Source: Sphingobium sp. 15-1
GTDB taxonomy: Bacteria; Pseudomonadota; Alphaproteobacteria; Sphingomonadales; Sphingomonadaceae
NCBI RefSeq assembly: GCF_013375535.1
Contig: NZ_JABXJG010000002.1
Location: forward strand, 1,054,001-1,118,000
Length of the DNA stretch: 64,000 nt
Direction of reading: 5' to 3'
Shown here: positions 1 to 8,062 of the stretch, piece by piece
How the letters are laid out: every line of letters begins with the position of its first letter
Position numbering within the stretch: the stretch's first letter is position 1
Program-made: the position numbers and the translations under genes
Notes under the pieces: model-generated
The model's input: the letters and a program-made list of their open reading frames with translations, nothing else
Told to the model about the DNA's origin: nothing
Database searches by the model: none

Positions 1-252
1 ACCGTTGGCATGGCGCGCGTCCAGACAGATGATCGGCACCTCTCGCGCCACCAATTCGTTCCAAAGCCAGACAGCCAGAGGGCCAGTTTCCATGCCGACC
101 CGCTCAAGGCCATCTGATCGCTCCGCGAGCCAATTGGCAATCGCCTCCGGGCAGGTCGGCACCTTGGCCTCCGCCAGCATCGCGCCGTCCTGGTCCACCA
201 TGCAAATCGCCGTCTGATCCTGCGACACATCCAGAGCTGCAAACACCGCCAT
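1..252 (-). CDS. IS110-family transposase, N-terminal part (runs off the window)
   Basis: The reverse strand reads from an ATG at 250-252 without a stop to base 1, giving 84 residues that begin MAVFAALDVSQDQTAICMVD. This is the typical start of an IS110/IS1111 DEDD transposase: the first catalytic Asp lies in the LDVS motif, and GMETGPLAVWLWNEL and ICLDARHAN follow as in that family. A strong ribosome site (AAGGAGG) lies 5 bases before the ATG. Only the N-terminal RuvC-like domain is visible; the C-terminal transposase_20 domain would be outside. The adjacent IS256-type element is inserted upstream of it. Family assignment is from remembered motifs. Confidence 0.75.
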   Translation of the reverse strand, partial: MAVFAALDVSQDQTAICMVDQDGAMLAEAKVPTCPEAIANWLAERSDGLERVGMETGPLAVWLWNELVAREVPIICLDARHANG

Positions 253-334
253 TGCATCCTCCTTGTTCAAAGCTTCGGCATAAAGTGTCGAAGCGGAAGT
301 CCCATTCTGCATCAGTTGTTGAGATATGGGGCGT

Positions 335-1760
335 GGCGATTACGCTAAGTGGTGTAGCTTCGCCGGCGTAGCCATGGCGATCTCCGGCTAGAGCCGGGTT
401 GATCATGCTGCCATGGGTGGCAGCGTGACGAGCGGATCATCGCTGATTTGGGCGACGCTTTCCAGTGTCATGTAACGGGAACGCTGGACCGCCCATTCAT
501 CGTTCTGTTCCAGCAGGATAGCGCCTACGAGGCGGGTGATAGCCTCCTCGTTGGGGAAGATGCCGACCACCTCGGTGCGCCGCTTGATTTCGCCGTTGAG
601 GCGTTCGAGCGGATTGGTTGAATGCAGCTTGGTACGGTGCTGGGGCGGGAATGACATGTAGGCCAGCACGTCCTGTTCGGCGTCGTCCATAAGCTTGGCC
701 AGCTTGGGCACCGCCGGCCGGAGTTGATCAGCGACCTTGCGCCATTGGAGTTTGGCAGCCTCGGCGGTTTCTTGGGCATAGGCGGTGGCGATAAGCGCGG
801 AGACGACCCGGTTTCGGCTCCGCCCGGCATGGGCAATGGCATTGCGGGCAAAATGCACCCGGCAGCGCTGCCAGGTGGCGTTGAAGACCCGGGACACGGC
901 CGCCTTGATGCCTTCATGGGCATCGGAGATTACGAGTTTCACACCACGCAGACCTCGCCTCGCCAGATTGCGCAGGAAGTCGGTCCAGAAGGTTTCGGCC
1001 TCCGACGCGCCGATCGCCATGCCCAGCACCTCGCGGCGGCCATCGCTGTTCACGCCGACCGCGATGGTAACCGCCACGGAGACGATCCGCCCCGCCTGCC
1101 GCACCTTGAGGTAAGTGGCATCGACCCAGAGATAGGGCCAGTCGCCTTCAATGGGCCGATCGAGGAACGCCTTCACCCGCTGGTCGATCTCCTGGCACAG
1201 CCGGCTCACTTGGCTCTTGGAGATGCCGCTCATCCCCATCGCCTTGACCAGATCATCCACCGATCGGGTCGAGATGCCCTGAATATACGCCTCCTGGATC
1301 ACCGCGGTCAGCGCCTTCTCCGCCAGCCGGCGAGGCTCCAGGAAACCGGGAAAATAGCTGCCGGTGCGCAGCTTGGGGATGCGCAATTCGACCGTACCTG
1401 CGCGCGTCTCCCAATCCCGATCGCGGTAGCCATTGCGCTGCGCCTGCCGCTCCGCGCTCTTCTCGCCATAAGCGGCGCCGGTCAGCCCACCGACCTCCAG
1501 TTCCATCAGGCGCTGCGCGGCAAAGCCGATCATCTCACGCGGAAAATCGCTGTCGGCACTCTTTCCCAGCAGCGCCTGAACGTCCATCATCTCCTTGGTC
1601 ATCGGGATCTCCATGGCTTGAGTCTCGCAACCCAAATCTATCCGAGACCTCCGATGGCCACCCGCGAAACTGACCGGCCGCTACTGCGCTTGATCGATGA
1701 GCGCGCGTCCGGTCAGCTTCGCTACCCTCGAGCTACACTATCACCTGGGACACGACCCGG
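335..1760 (-). mobile_element. IS256-family insertion sequence (ends approximate)
   Basis: This unit carries one IS256-type transposase gene. Imperfect inverted ends can be seen: GTGTAGCT with a downstream GTAGC on the left (about 338-372), and the complement of the same two blocks on the right (about 1722-1756). I could not fix the outer ends or find a convincing 8-9 bp target duplication, so the coordinates are estimates. It sits just upstream of an IS110-type gene, so this is a nested or neighbouring pair of insertion elements. Confidence 0.6.
403..1635 (-). CDS. IS256-family transposase
   Basis: This is a mutator-type (transposase_mut, IS256) DDE transposase of about 400 residues, the usual family length. 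Visible marks are LWVDATYLKVRQ (first catalytic Asp), VISDAHEGIKAAV (second Asp), the conserved CRVHFARN and, near the end, the typical STNPLERLNGEIKRR block that carries the catalytic Glu. The listed start is the most upstream ATG; internal ATGs at 1614 or 1602 (MTKEMMDVQ) are equally credible because family members usually begin near the latter. The frame is intact, so the element may still be active. Confidence 0.93.
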   Translation of the reverse strand: MGCETQAMEIPMTKEMMDVQALLGKSADSDFPREMIGFAAQRLMELEVGGLTGAAYGEKSAERQAQRNGYRDRDWETRAGTVELRIPKLRTGSYFPGFLEPRRLAEKALTAVIQEAYIQGISTRSVDDLVKAMGMSGISKSQVSRLCQEIDQRVKAFLDRPIEGDWPYLWVDATYLKVRQAGRIVSVAVTIAVGVNSDGRREVLGMAIGASEAETFWTDFLRNLARRGLRGVKLVISDAHEGIKAAVSRVFNATWQRCRVHFARNAIAHAGRSRNRVVSALIATAYAQETAEAAKLQWRKVADQLRPAVPKLAKLMDDAEQDVLAYMSFPPQHRTKLHSTNPLERLNGEIKRRTEVVGIFPNEEAITRLVGAILLEQNDEWAVQRSRYMTLESVAQISDDPLVTLPPMAA

Positions 1761-2934
1761 TGGGCGAGCGAGGGAGAGCGTGTTTCGCCTGAGCACCGGG
1801 AGAAAAAAGAGCGATGCCGCATATTTGGGCTCCGAAGGCCCGCCAGGCACCGATAGGGGATTTTGGTATTCTGCTATGGCAACCGTTCCTTTTCCCTCTC
1901 AGCGAGCTCCTGGCGCTGCCTAATTTTTGGGCATTTCGCCCGATGATGAGTGGTCTGCATATTGGCAGCGGGACCGCATCGCGTGGTGGAGCCAGCGGGT
2001 TCTATGTCGCCGTGCGTGCGCATCAAAGTTAAGCAGAGGAAAGGAGCGCGACGAACTTTCCGGACGGTGCGATTAAGGGCTGTGGTTTCCAGCCCCATTG
2101 CAGAGGAGTAGGACGGCAACGCTTAAATGTCTCGACCATGCTACTCGACCCGAAGTGAGAGCGCGCAATCGGGACTTCTGTCCATGCTCGATTGTCGATG
2201 CCTGGAAAGCACCGAAGCAACTGACCACTGCATCACTCAAATCCAAGCGTGGCATGGTCCATCTTGCGAACCTGAATTATGCATTGGAAAGCTGCGCTTC
2301 AGGTGCTTTGTCCTCCCTGGCCGATCTGTGTCCCGCACCAGCTCCACTCGCTACCGCGACTGACGGAGGTCAGGAGCGAAAGTGATGTTTGAACTCATCG
2401 ACCAGAGGGGGAGGGCAGGATAGCAATATAGCCGGGTCGTAGCAAAGTTATGAGCGATAGCCTTTTATCGTCATGACGGAGGAGGAGGGCGCTGGATGAA
2501 ATGAATGATCCAGCCAGACTTGGTTGTCCTTATCCTTGATCGGCAAGGCGCGGGGAATGGGTGCGATGATGGATGGGCCAAAGTTGCTTCACATCGTCGG
2601 CTATTCATGGGTCGTCCCCGCCTATCAGCTTGGGCAGCTAGGCCGAGCGCTGATCTATAGGCGGAAGGCGGTGACATTGGCACGACCTCATTTCCTCGCA
2701 TTTCAGGCTCCAGAGTCTCGTATTGACGGGCGCTTCACCATCATCGATATGAGTTCACGCTTCTTCCGAGTTTAATTCCACGCGGCGCCGATTGGGGCTG
2801 GAGAACTGAAGACCGGACATGATGGCTCTATAGCCATAAGCCCATTGCACTCCTCTTATTTTGCATGACTTGGCTGCGCAGCGGTGGCTCGCACAAGTTG
2901 CGCTTTTACTGATCATCATGTCCCCGACAAGAAA
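1761..2934. other. About 1.2 kb with no recognisable gene
   Basis: Reading both strands here I find only short open frames with no recognisable domain, poor ribosome sites and base composition more AT-rich than the flanks. The stretch sits directly beside two insertion elements and may be a decayed or rearranged remnant. I can assign nothing in it. Confidence 0.5.
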
Positions 2935-2966
2935 GCGCCCCGACCGGCACTAGTCCGTCGGGGCGC
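2935..2966 (-). terminator. Rho-independent terminator after the MucR-like gene
   Basis: A perfect 10-base stem (GCGCCCCGAC at 2935-2944 with its complement at 2957-2966) is followed on the minus strand by TTTCTTGTC. It lies 45 bases beyond the stop of the MucR-like gene and reads in that gene's direction. Confidence 0.8.
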
Positions 2967-3010
2967 GATCTTGATTGGCGCGTGAAAAAGGCGGCTTGGA
3001 GCCGCGGCGC

Positions 3011-3844
3011 TCAGGCCGTCTGGGGCGTGGGCGCTTTGGCGGCAGGCTTGGCAGCCGGTTTTTTCTTAGCGGCTTTGGCGGGTGCCTTGGCAGCGGCAGC
3101 GGGCTTATCCCCCGCCGGAGCCGCATCCTTCTTGGGAGCAGCCGGCGTAGCGATGGACAAGCGCTTGCGCGAGGCCGCAGGCTTTGCTGCCGGAGCCTTG
3201 GCGGGAGCGGCTTTGGCGGCAGGCGCCTTCGCCTCAGCGGGCTTCGCGGCGGACGCCTTCGTCTCGGCCGGCTTTGCTGCCGGGGCTTTGGTGTCTGCCG
3301 CCTTTGCGACGGGAGCCTTGGCGGGCGCCTTTGCCGCAGCGGGCTTGGCGGCCGGTGCCGGCTTCGTCACGGCGGGCTTCGGAGCCGCGGGCGCGGCGCT
3401 TGCCGGAGCGGCGGCCGGTTCGGGCGCCTTCTTAGCGCTCACCGGCTTGCGGCCAAGACCCAGCTTGGTGGCGACTGCACGCCGCGCTTCCGAATAGTTG
3501 GGCGCGACCAGCGGATAGGATTTCGGTAGGCCGTAGCGCTCGCGATAATCATTGGGCGACAGGCCGTGGCTGGCGAGGTGGCGCTTCAGCGTCTTGTACG
3601 GCTTGCCGTCAATCATGCTCAGAATATGTTCCGGCGAGGACAGGCTTTTGCGCACGGAAACGGCCGGCGTGTAAGTCGGCGTCGCCGCTTCGTCCGCCTT
3701 TGCCGCCAGATCATCAGTCAAGGCTAGGCGGGTGGTTCGAATGAGGTCGGCAAGACCTTCGCTCGCGACATTATTGTTGGAGACAAAGGCGCTCACCAGC
3801 TGAACAGTGAGCGTTGTGATGTCAGGCTGGTTGTTTTCAGACAT
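3011..3844 (-). CDS. MucR/Ros-family transcriptional regulator with Ala/Lys/Pro-rich tail
   Basis: Starting at the ATG at 3844 (MSENNQPDITTLT, preceded by GAAGCGGGG) the protein has 277 residues. Residues about 1-140 are a MucR/Ros domain: TVQLVSAFVSNN, then YKTLKRHLASHGLSPNDYRERYGLPKSYPLVAPNYSEARR. Residues about 150-277 are a low-complexity A/K/P tail like histone H1, roughly doubling the usual MucR length (about 140). In Ros the zinc is held by Cys, Asp, His, His; here the Cys position is Ser (ILSMIDGK) while Asp and both His remain, as in some zinc-independent family members. MucR proteins regulate surface polysaccharide, motility and adhesion genes and can bridge DNA. The genuine start could also be further upstream, but the family begins where chosen. 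Confidence 0.9.
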   Translation of the reverse strand: MSENNQPDITTLTVQLVSAFVSNNNVASEGLADLIRTTRLALTDDLAAKADEAATPTYTPAVSVRKSLSSPEHILSMIDGKPYKTLKRHLASHGLSPNDYRERYGLPKSYPLVAPNYSEARRAVATKLGLGRKPVSAKKAPEPAAAPASAAPAAPKPAVTKPAPAAKPAAAKAPAKAPVAKAADTKAPAAKPAETKASAAKPAEAKAPAAKAAPAKAPAAKPAASRKRLSIATPAAPKKDAAPAGDKPAAAAKAPAKAAKKKPAAKPAAKAPTPQTA

Positions 3845-3881
3845 TGGCCCCGCTTCCCATCTTTGAGTAATAGAAACGGCC

Positions 3882-3898
3882 TTTTGCGCGGTTTTGCG
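3882..3898 (-). promoter_or_regulatory. Two CGCAAAA half-sites upstream of the MucR-like gene
   Basis: On the minus strand CGCAAAA occurs twice in direct orientation 10 bp apart (one helical turn), 38-54 bases before the MucR-like start. The same heptamer forms the arms of the palindromes at 7022, 9666 and 12112. This may be a binding site for a shared regulator, possibly MucR itself; that is inference. Confidence 0.3.
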
Positions 3899-4596
3899 TG
3901 AAATGTAAATCCGAAACAATTGGGGCGTTGTTATTCACTGCTTTCGTAAAGGAACAAACAATCTCTTTGTTTCGGGATGGCACAGGTCAGCGGTCGAATT
4001 CCGCGTCCGGTGGCCGCCTGTTTTTCGGCCAATATCCGAGGATTTCGGCCGTCCGACGCGGCCGTTTGCGCGGAAATATGCCGGCCGCCGTTGATATTCG
4101 TTTCCGGGATGACAATGCTGGGATGTAGCGAGACAATATTCCGATGTCGTGAAGTCTGTTCAGGCCAGTTGAGGCGCTCAGCATAAAAAAAGGCCGGTCG
4201 AAAGACCGGCCTACTGAGTTAGGAGAGGATGCCTGAAAGGCACCCGCCAAATGGCGGCCAGCGCCTGCGATGGCAAATGCGAAGCGCGGCGATGTGATTG
4301 CGTTCGGCGCAATCCGGTTGACCCGATCGGTGATCGCAATCCTGGGAGGGCCTTGCCGCAACAGGGCAGGGCTCCGTAAGACGAGCCGCCTCACTTAGTC
4401 GGTCGCGCCAACAGGGATCAGGGGTTTTGCGATGGGGCAGCCATTCATCTGCTATGAGGAGGCGCGCCCCGCCGAAGCAGCAGGGGCGCGCCCTTCGATC
4501 AAGAATGGGATCCTGCCCGGTCATCTGGGCCGATCCTTCCGATCTTTCGACGGCGAACTCTTCATCGGCGGCCGGTGGCGACCGCCGAATATCGCT
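3899..4596. other. Gene-free stretch between MucR-like gene and HU, with two hairpins
   Basis: No supported coding region was found in these 0.7 kb. The stretch contains the terminator-like hairpin at 4186-4211 and a perfect 10-base inverted repeat (GGCGCGCCCC at 4461-4470, complement at 4483-4492) without a T-run. It should hold the upstream promoter of the MucR-like gene and a long 3' region of hup. Confidence 0.5.
4186..4211 (-). terminator. Terminator reading on the minus strand
   Basis: The 8-base stem GGCCGGTC (4192-4199) pairs with 4204-4211 across a GAAA tetraloop, and the minus strand continues with TTTTTTT. It can terminate transcripts coming from hup, although it lies about 390 bases beyond the hup stop. 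Confidence 0.75.
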
Positions 4597-4872
4597 TTAG
4601 CCGTTCAACTGATCCTTCACGGCCTTCGCCGGGGTGAAGGTCAGCTTCTTGGAAGCGGCGATCTGGATCACGGCGCCGGTCGAAGGATTGCGGCCTTCGC
4701 GAGCGGGCTGATCCTTGACCTTGAACTTGCCAAATCCGTTCAGCGAAACTTCGTCGCCCTTCGCGGCGGCACCAGCGATCGCGGCGAAAACGCCGTCGAC
4801 ATATTTGCGCGCGTCGGCCTTGGTCAGGCCATGATCGGCGGCCAGTGCTTCGGCGAGTTCAGTATTGTTCAT
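4597..4872 (-). CDS. hup: DNA-binding protein HU
   Basis: This 91-residue protein is a full-length HU-family nucleoid protein. It starts MNNTELAEALA, has the dimerisation helices, the G-F-G-K-F turn (LNGFGKFKV), the DNA-clasping arm with REGRNPSTG, and ends AKAVKDQLNG. Family length is about 90. GGGAG lies 9 bases before the ATG. HU binds and bends DNA without strong sequence preference and helps shape the nucleoid. It is transcribed alone, away from the surface locus that follows. Confidence 0.97.
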   Translation of the reverse strand: MNNTELAEALAADHGLTKADARKYVDGVFAAIAGAAAKGDEVSLNGFGKFKVKDQPAREGRNPSTGAVIQIAASKKLTFTPAKAVKDQLNG

Positions 4873-5321
4873 GATGATCTCCCTTTCGTGGACGGATGGT
4901 CTTAACCTGTCTCTTCGCCCTCAACTAGCCCCTTTGCGACCAGCAATCAGCGAAAATCAGCGTTAAAATCGCGTCATTCCGGCTTTTTGACCCTGAATCG
5001 GCGGTCGCCGGGCGTCGTTGGGGCGCTTTGCCCCTTCAATCGCGACTCCATCGCCCGCTTCGTTCCGGTTGAGGTCAGGGGCGTTTCCCCCCTTCAAGGC
5101 GCAGACTGGAGGGTGTCGATCCGGTCTCGCCAAAATGGTCGCAATTGTCGCGCGGGGCCGCTGATGCCGGCTTGCCTGGCAACCGCCAAATGCCCGGTTT
5201 CGCCTTTTACGAAAGCTTGCGAATATAACCGATCCGGTCCCGGTTGCAGGTGAAGACCGCGTCATTTTCTCTCATCCTTCTCTTGGGGCGGCCGCTTTGG
5301 CGCGCAGGGCAATATGGGACG
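4873..5321. promoter_or_regulatory. Divergent intergenic region between hup and the TpsB gene
   Basis: About 450 bases between divergent genes. It must contain the promoters of both hup (minus) and the TpsB-type transporter (plus). I see no unambiguous -35/-10 pair and no convincing small gene. An in-frame extension of the transporter gene back to 5244 is open but lacks a signal-peptide-like start. Confidence 0.4.
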
Positions 5322-7013
5322 ATGTGGCAGCGGATCATGACGAGGAAGGCGCTGCACCGGCGCGCCGTGCGGGGGATCGCGATAGGGCTGGGCCTGATGC
5401 TGGCGGTGCCCGCCGCAGCCCAGCAGGGGCCGGGCCAAACAGAGACGGCCCCGATCATCGAGCGCGACCGGACGGATAGGCTGGAGCCGCAGATCGCGCA
5501 TCCCACTGCCGCCGCGCCCCGTCCGGCGCCGTCGATCGAGATCGCGCCCGCAAGGACATCTGCCGCCCAGATATTGCTGGCGCGGCTTCATTATGCCGGG
5601 ACCATGCTGCCCGCGGCGCGGCTGGATGCCGCCACGGCCGCTTATATTGGCCGGCCTCTGACTGGCGAGACGTTGCAGGCGATCGCCAATGCGATCGCCG
5701 CCGTTTACGCGAAGAGCGACATTGCCTTTTATTCCGTCGCCATCCCGCCGCAGGTGCCGACGGGCGGCGTTCTGACCGTCCGGCTGGTCGAAGGACGTGT
5801 AAGGGACTATCGGCTGGCGGGCATCTCGCCCAGCATGCCGACGGATCTGATCGCCGCGCATATGCGTCGGTTGATGCGCGACGCGCCGCTGCGCAAGAGC
5901 ATGTTGGAAAGGACGCTGTCGTTGCTGCGCGACATTCCGGGGCAGACGGTCGATGCCCGGCTGCGGCAGTCGGGCGCGCCGGGCGACCTTCTGATCGACC
6001 TGATCGTCAAGCGCAGGCAGGTGCAGATCGGGCTGACGATCGATAATAGCGGCGTCAGCAATGTCGTGCAGGGCGTGCAGGCGCAGATGTCGGTCACGGT
6101 CAACGGCCTGGTCCGTGAAGGGGACAGCAGCCGGTTATCCGGCTACCTGCCCTTCTATCCCGACCGCTATCAATATTATTCGCTCAGCCACAGCACGCCG
6201 CTTGGCAGCAATGGCTTGACCCTGAGCGCGCAGGCCGCCCATGTGCAGACCCGGTCCCGCGACAGCAGGACGAAGGGGGAGGCGACACTGGCCGGTCTGA
6301 CGCTCAGCTATCCGGTTGTGCGATCCACCAGGACCAATTTGTCGGTCACGGCGGCGGTCGATGGAATAAACAGCGACAATTATTTCCTGGACATCCGCTT
6401 TGGCGATTATAGGTCGAGAGCGCTGCGCCTGGGGGCGTCCTGGTCGCATGCCGATGCGACGGACGGTTACGCCCTGTCGGCAGTGGTCAGCCAGGGTTTG
6501 AATGCGCTGGGAGCCAGGCCCTTTGCCGGCTTTTCCGAAACCGGCTTCGCCAAGATCAATGTTCAGGCCGTGGCGGTGAAGGGGATCAGCCGGAAACTCA
6601 GCCTCAGGACTTCGATCAAGGGACAATATTCGAAGGATGATTTGCCGGTGACGGAACGCTTCCCGCTTGGCGGCCGGGGCGCGGGCATGGCTTTCCGCAC
6701 AGGCACGCTGACGGCGGAGCAGGCGGTCGCGGGCAGCGCGGAGCTTGCATGGTCTCTGCCGGCGAAATCGCCTTTGCTGAAGGCGAGCGCCTTGTTCGTC
6801 GCAGCCGACGGCGCGCTGGCGCGCACGACCGCACGGCCTTTTTATGGGCTTGCCGCGCAGGATTACAGTCTTGCGTCGGTGGGGGGAGGGGTGCGGCTTG
6901 GTCTGGGTCCGAAATGGCGTGTCAGCGCCGAAGTCGCCGTGCCGGTGAAGCGGCCCGATCCAGCCTATAGCCGCAAGGCGCGCTTTTTCTTTGGAGTGGG
7001 TCGGGCGTTTTGA
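5322..7013 (+). CDS. TpsB/ShlB-FhaC-type outer-membrane transporter (two-partner secretion)
   Basis: From the ATG at 5322 the protein has 563 residues: a signal peptide (RRAVRGIAIGLGLMLAVPAAAQ), a linker rich in Pro, POTRA-like domains (around LLARLHYAGTMLPAARLD and YSVAIPPQVPTGGVLTVRLVEGRVRD) and a C-terminal 16-strand-type barrel ending in FFFGVGRAF with a terminal Phe. ShlB/FhaC/HecB proteins export large TpsA adhesins or haemolysins across the outer membrane. No TpsA exoprotein is next to it; the neighbours are a hydroxylase and a collagen-like lipoprotein. The start is uncertain; 5337 or 5244 are alternatives, with 5322 and 5337 both placing the signal peptide at the N-terminus. Confidence 0.85.
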   Translation: MWQRIMTRKALHRRAVRGIAIGLGLMLAVPAAAQQGPGQTETAPIIERDRTDRLEPQIAHPTAAAPRPAPSIEIAPARTSAAQILLARLHYAGTMLPAARLDAATAAYIGRPLTGETLQAIANAIAAVYAKSDIAFYSVAIPPQVPTGGVLTVRLVEGRVRDYRLAGISPSMPTDLIAAHMRRLMRDAPLRKSMLERTLSLLRDIPGQTVDARLRQSGAPGDLLIDLIVKRRQVQIGLTIDNSGVSNVVQGVQAQMSVTVNGLVREGDSSRLSGYLPFYPDRYQYYSLSHSTPLGSNGLTLSAQAAHVQTRSRDSRTKGEATLAGLTLSYPVVRSTRTNLSVTAAVDGINSDNYFLDIRFGDYRSRALRLGASWSHADATDGYALSAVVSQGLNALGARPFAGFSETGFAKINVQAVAVKGISRKLSLRTSIKGQYSKDDLPVTERFPLGGRGAGMAFRTGTLTAEQAVAGSAELAWSLPAKSPLLKASALFVAADGALARTTARPFYGLAAQDYSLASVGGGVRLGLGPKWRVSAEVAVPVKRPDPAYSRKARFFFGVGRAF

Positions 7014-7021
7014 TCCGTCCT

Positions 7022-7039
7022 TTTTGCGAACACGCAAAA
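7022..7039. promoter_or_regulatory. Palindromic site TTTTGCG-N4-CGCAAAA (copy 1)
   Basis: TTTTGCGAACACGCAAAA is an exact 7+7 inverted repeat, 9 bases after the TpsB-type stop and 20 bases before the hydroxylase ATG. Two further copies are at 9666 and 12112. Its place upstream of the hydroxylase suggests an operator; a weak terminator or a partition-protein site are alternatives. Confidence 0.5.
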
Positions 7040-7058
7040 CAGATGCGCAGGATATAAG

Positions 7059-7622
7059 ATGATGAATAATGTGTGGGAGGTGTGGCCGTCGGCCCTTACC
7101 GGTGCAGAATGCGATGCGATCGTCAAGCGGGCGGCGCTCTACACGCCGGAAAGCGCGACCGTCGGCTTCGCGCAGGGCGCGCGCAGCGATCATGCTTACC
7201 GATCATCCACCATAAGCTGGCTGGACGTTCATCGCGACAAGGATATTGTCGACCGGCTGATGCAGTTCGTCCACTCGTCGAACCGGACCAATTTCGGGAT
7301 CGACATCATTGGCCCCTATGACCTGCAATATACCGAATATCATGGCCGGGCGCAGGGCAAATATGACTGGCATCACGATGTCTGGCTGGAATCGTCCCGC
7401 CCGTTTGATCGCAAGCTGTCGGTCGTGGTGCAACTGTCCGATCCCGGGGATTATGAGGGCGGCGCCTTCGAATTTTTCGGGCTCCAGCAGCCGGGCGCGA
7501 GTTTCGCGCCTCGGGGTAGCATGCTGATCTTTCCTTCCTTCCTCCAACACCGCGTCCTGCCAGTGACCAAGGGCGCGCGGCGCAGCCTGGTAAGCTGGAT
7601 CGAAGGGCCGAGATGGCGATGA
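7059..7622 (+). CDS. 2-oxoglutarate/Fe(II)-dependent dioxygenase, prolyl-4-hydroxylase-like
   Basis: The 187-residue protein has the complete metal/cosubstrate set of a 2OG-Fe(II) dioxygenase: His105-x-Asp107 in WHHDVW, His164 in FLQHRV and an Arg at 174/175 in ARRSL, about ten residues later, for 2-oxoglutarate. The core strands (KLSVVVQLSD, YEGGAFEF, GSMLIFPS) follow the prolyl-4-hydroxylase/PKHD double-stranded beta-helix. No signal peptide is present, so it acts in the cytoplasm before export. It starts at a double ATG after AGGAT. It lies between an outer-membrane exporter and a collagen-like Gly-Pro-X protein, so hydroxylation of that repeat is a plausible but unproven job. Confidence 0.8.
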   Translation: MMNNVWEVWPSALTGAECDAIVKRAALYTPESATVGFAQGARSDHAYRSSTISWLDVHRDKDIVDRLMQFVHSSNRTNFGIDIIGPYDLQYTEYHGRAQGKYDWHHDVWLESSRPFDRKLSVVVQLSDPGDYEGGAFEFFGLQQPGASFAPRGSMLIFPSFLQHRVLPVTKGARRSLVSWIEGPRWR

Positions 7623-8062
7623 GCTGGCCGCCGACGGCCTGATCGCCCGCTTCCTGACATTTCTGGAAAACGGTTCCGGTGGTGGTCGATTGCGCCGCCG
7701 GAAATATTGGCGCGCGTTTCAACCGCTTGTTTGGACTGCCCAATCCGCTCTCATCAAAGAACGGGATGAAAATGAACCATTGTGGAAGAAAATCTGCTGG
7801 GCCGGACTTGCTGGCTGTACATGGCATTTTGCGAGGAACTGGGCCTTCATGGGCTGCAGAAATGGCGCCTGAGTAGGGGATTGCTTATATGCTGACGGGT
7901 TTTGCGCACGCCGTGCTTATCGTCTTGCGCGTCCCAATGAAAGCAATTCGGAGCATCTTCTCTATTATAACCAGACCGGTTTTTTCTTGACGAGGTGATA
8001 AGGGCTGTCCGGCTTAACTTGTCCCTGTTGCGATCTGCTCGCAGGGAAACAGGGAGTTTGCG
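7623..8062. other. 440-base intergenic stretch before the collagen-like gene
   Basis: No convincing gene was found. The stretch has a lone TTTTGCG half-site at 7900-7906, a more AT-rich block near 7960-7990 and a TTGACG hexamer near 7986 that may be a -35 element. The collagen-like gene therefore probably has its own promoter. Confidence 0.35.
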
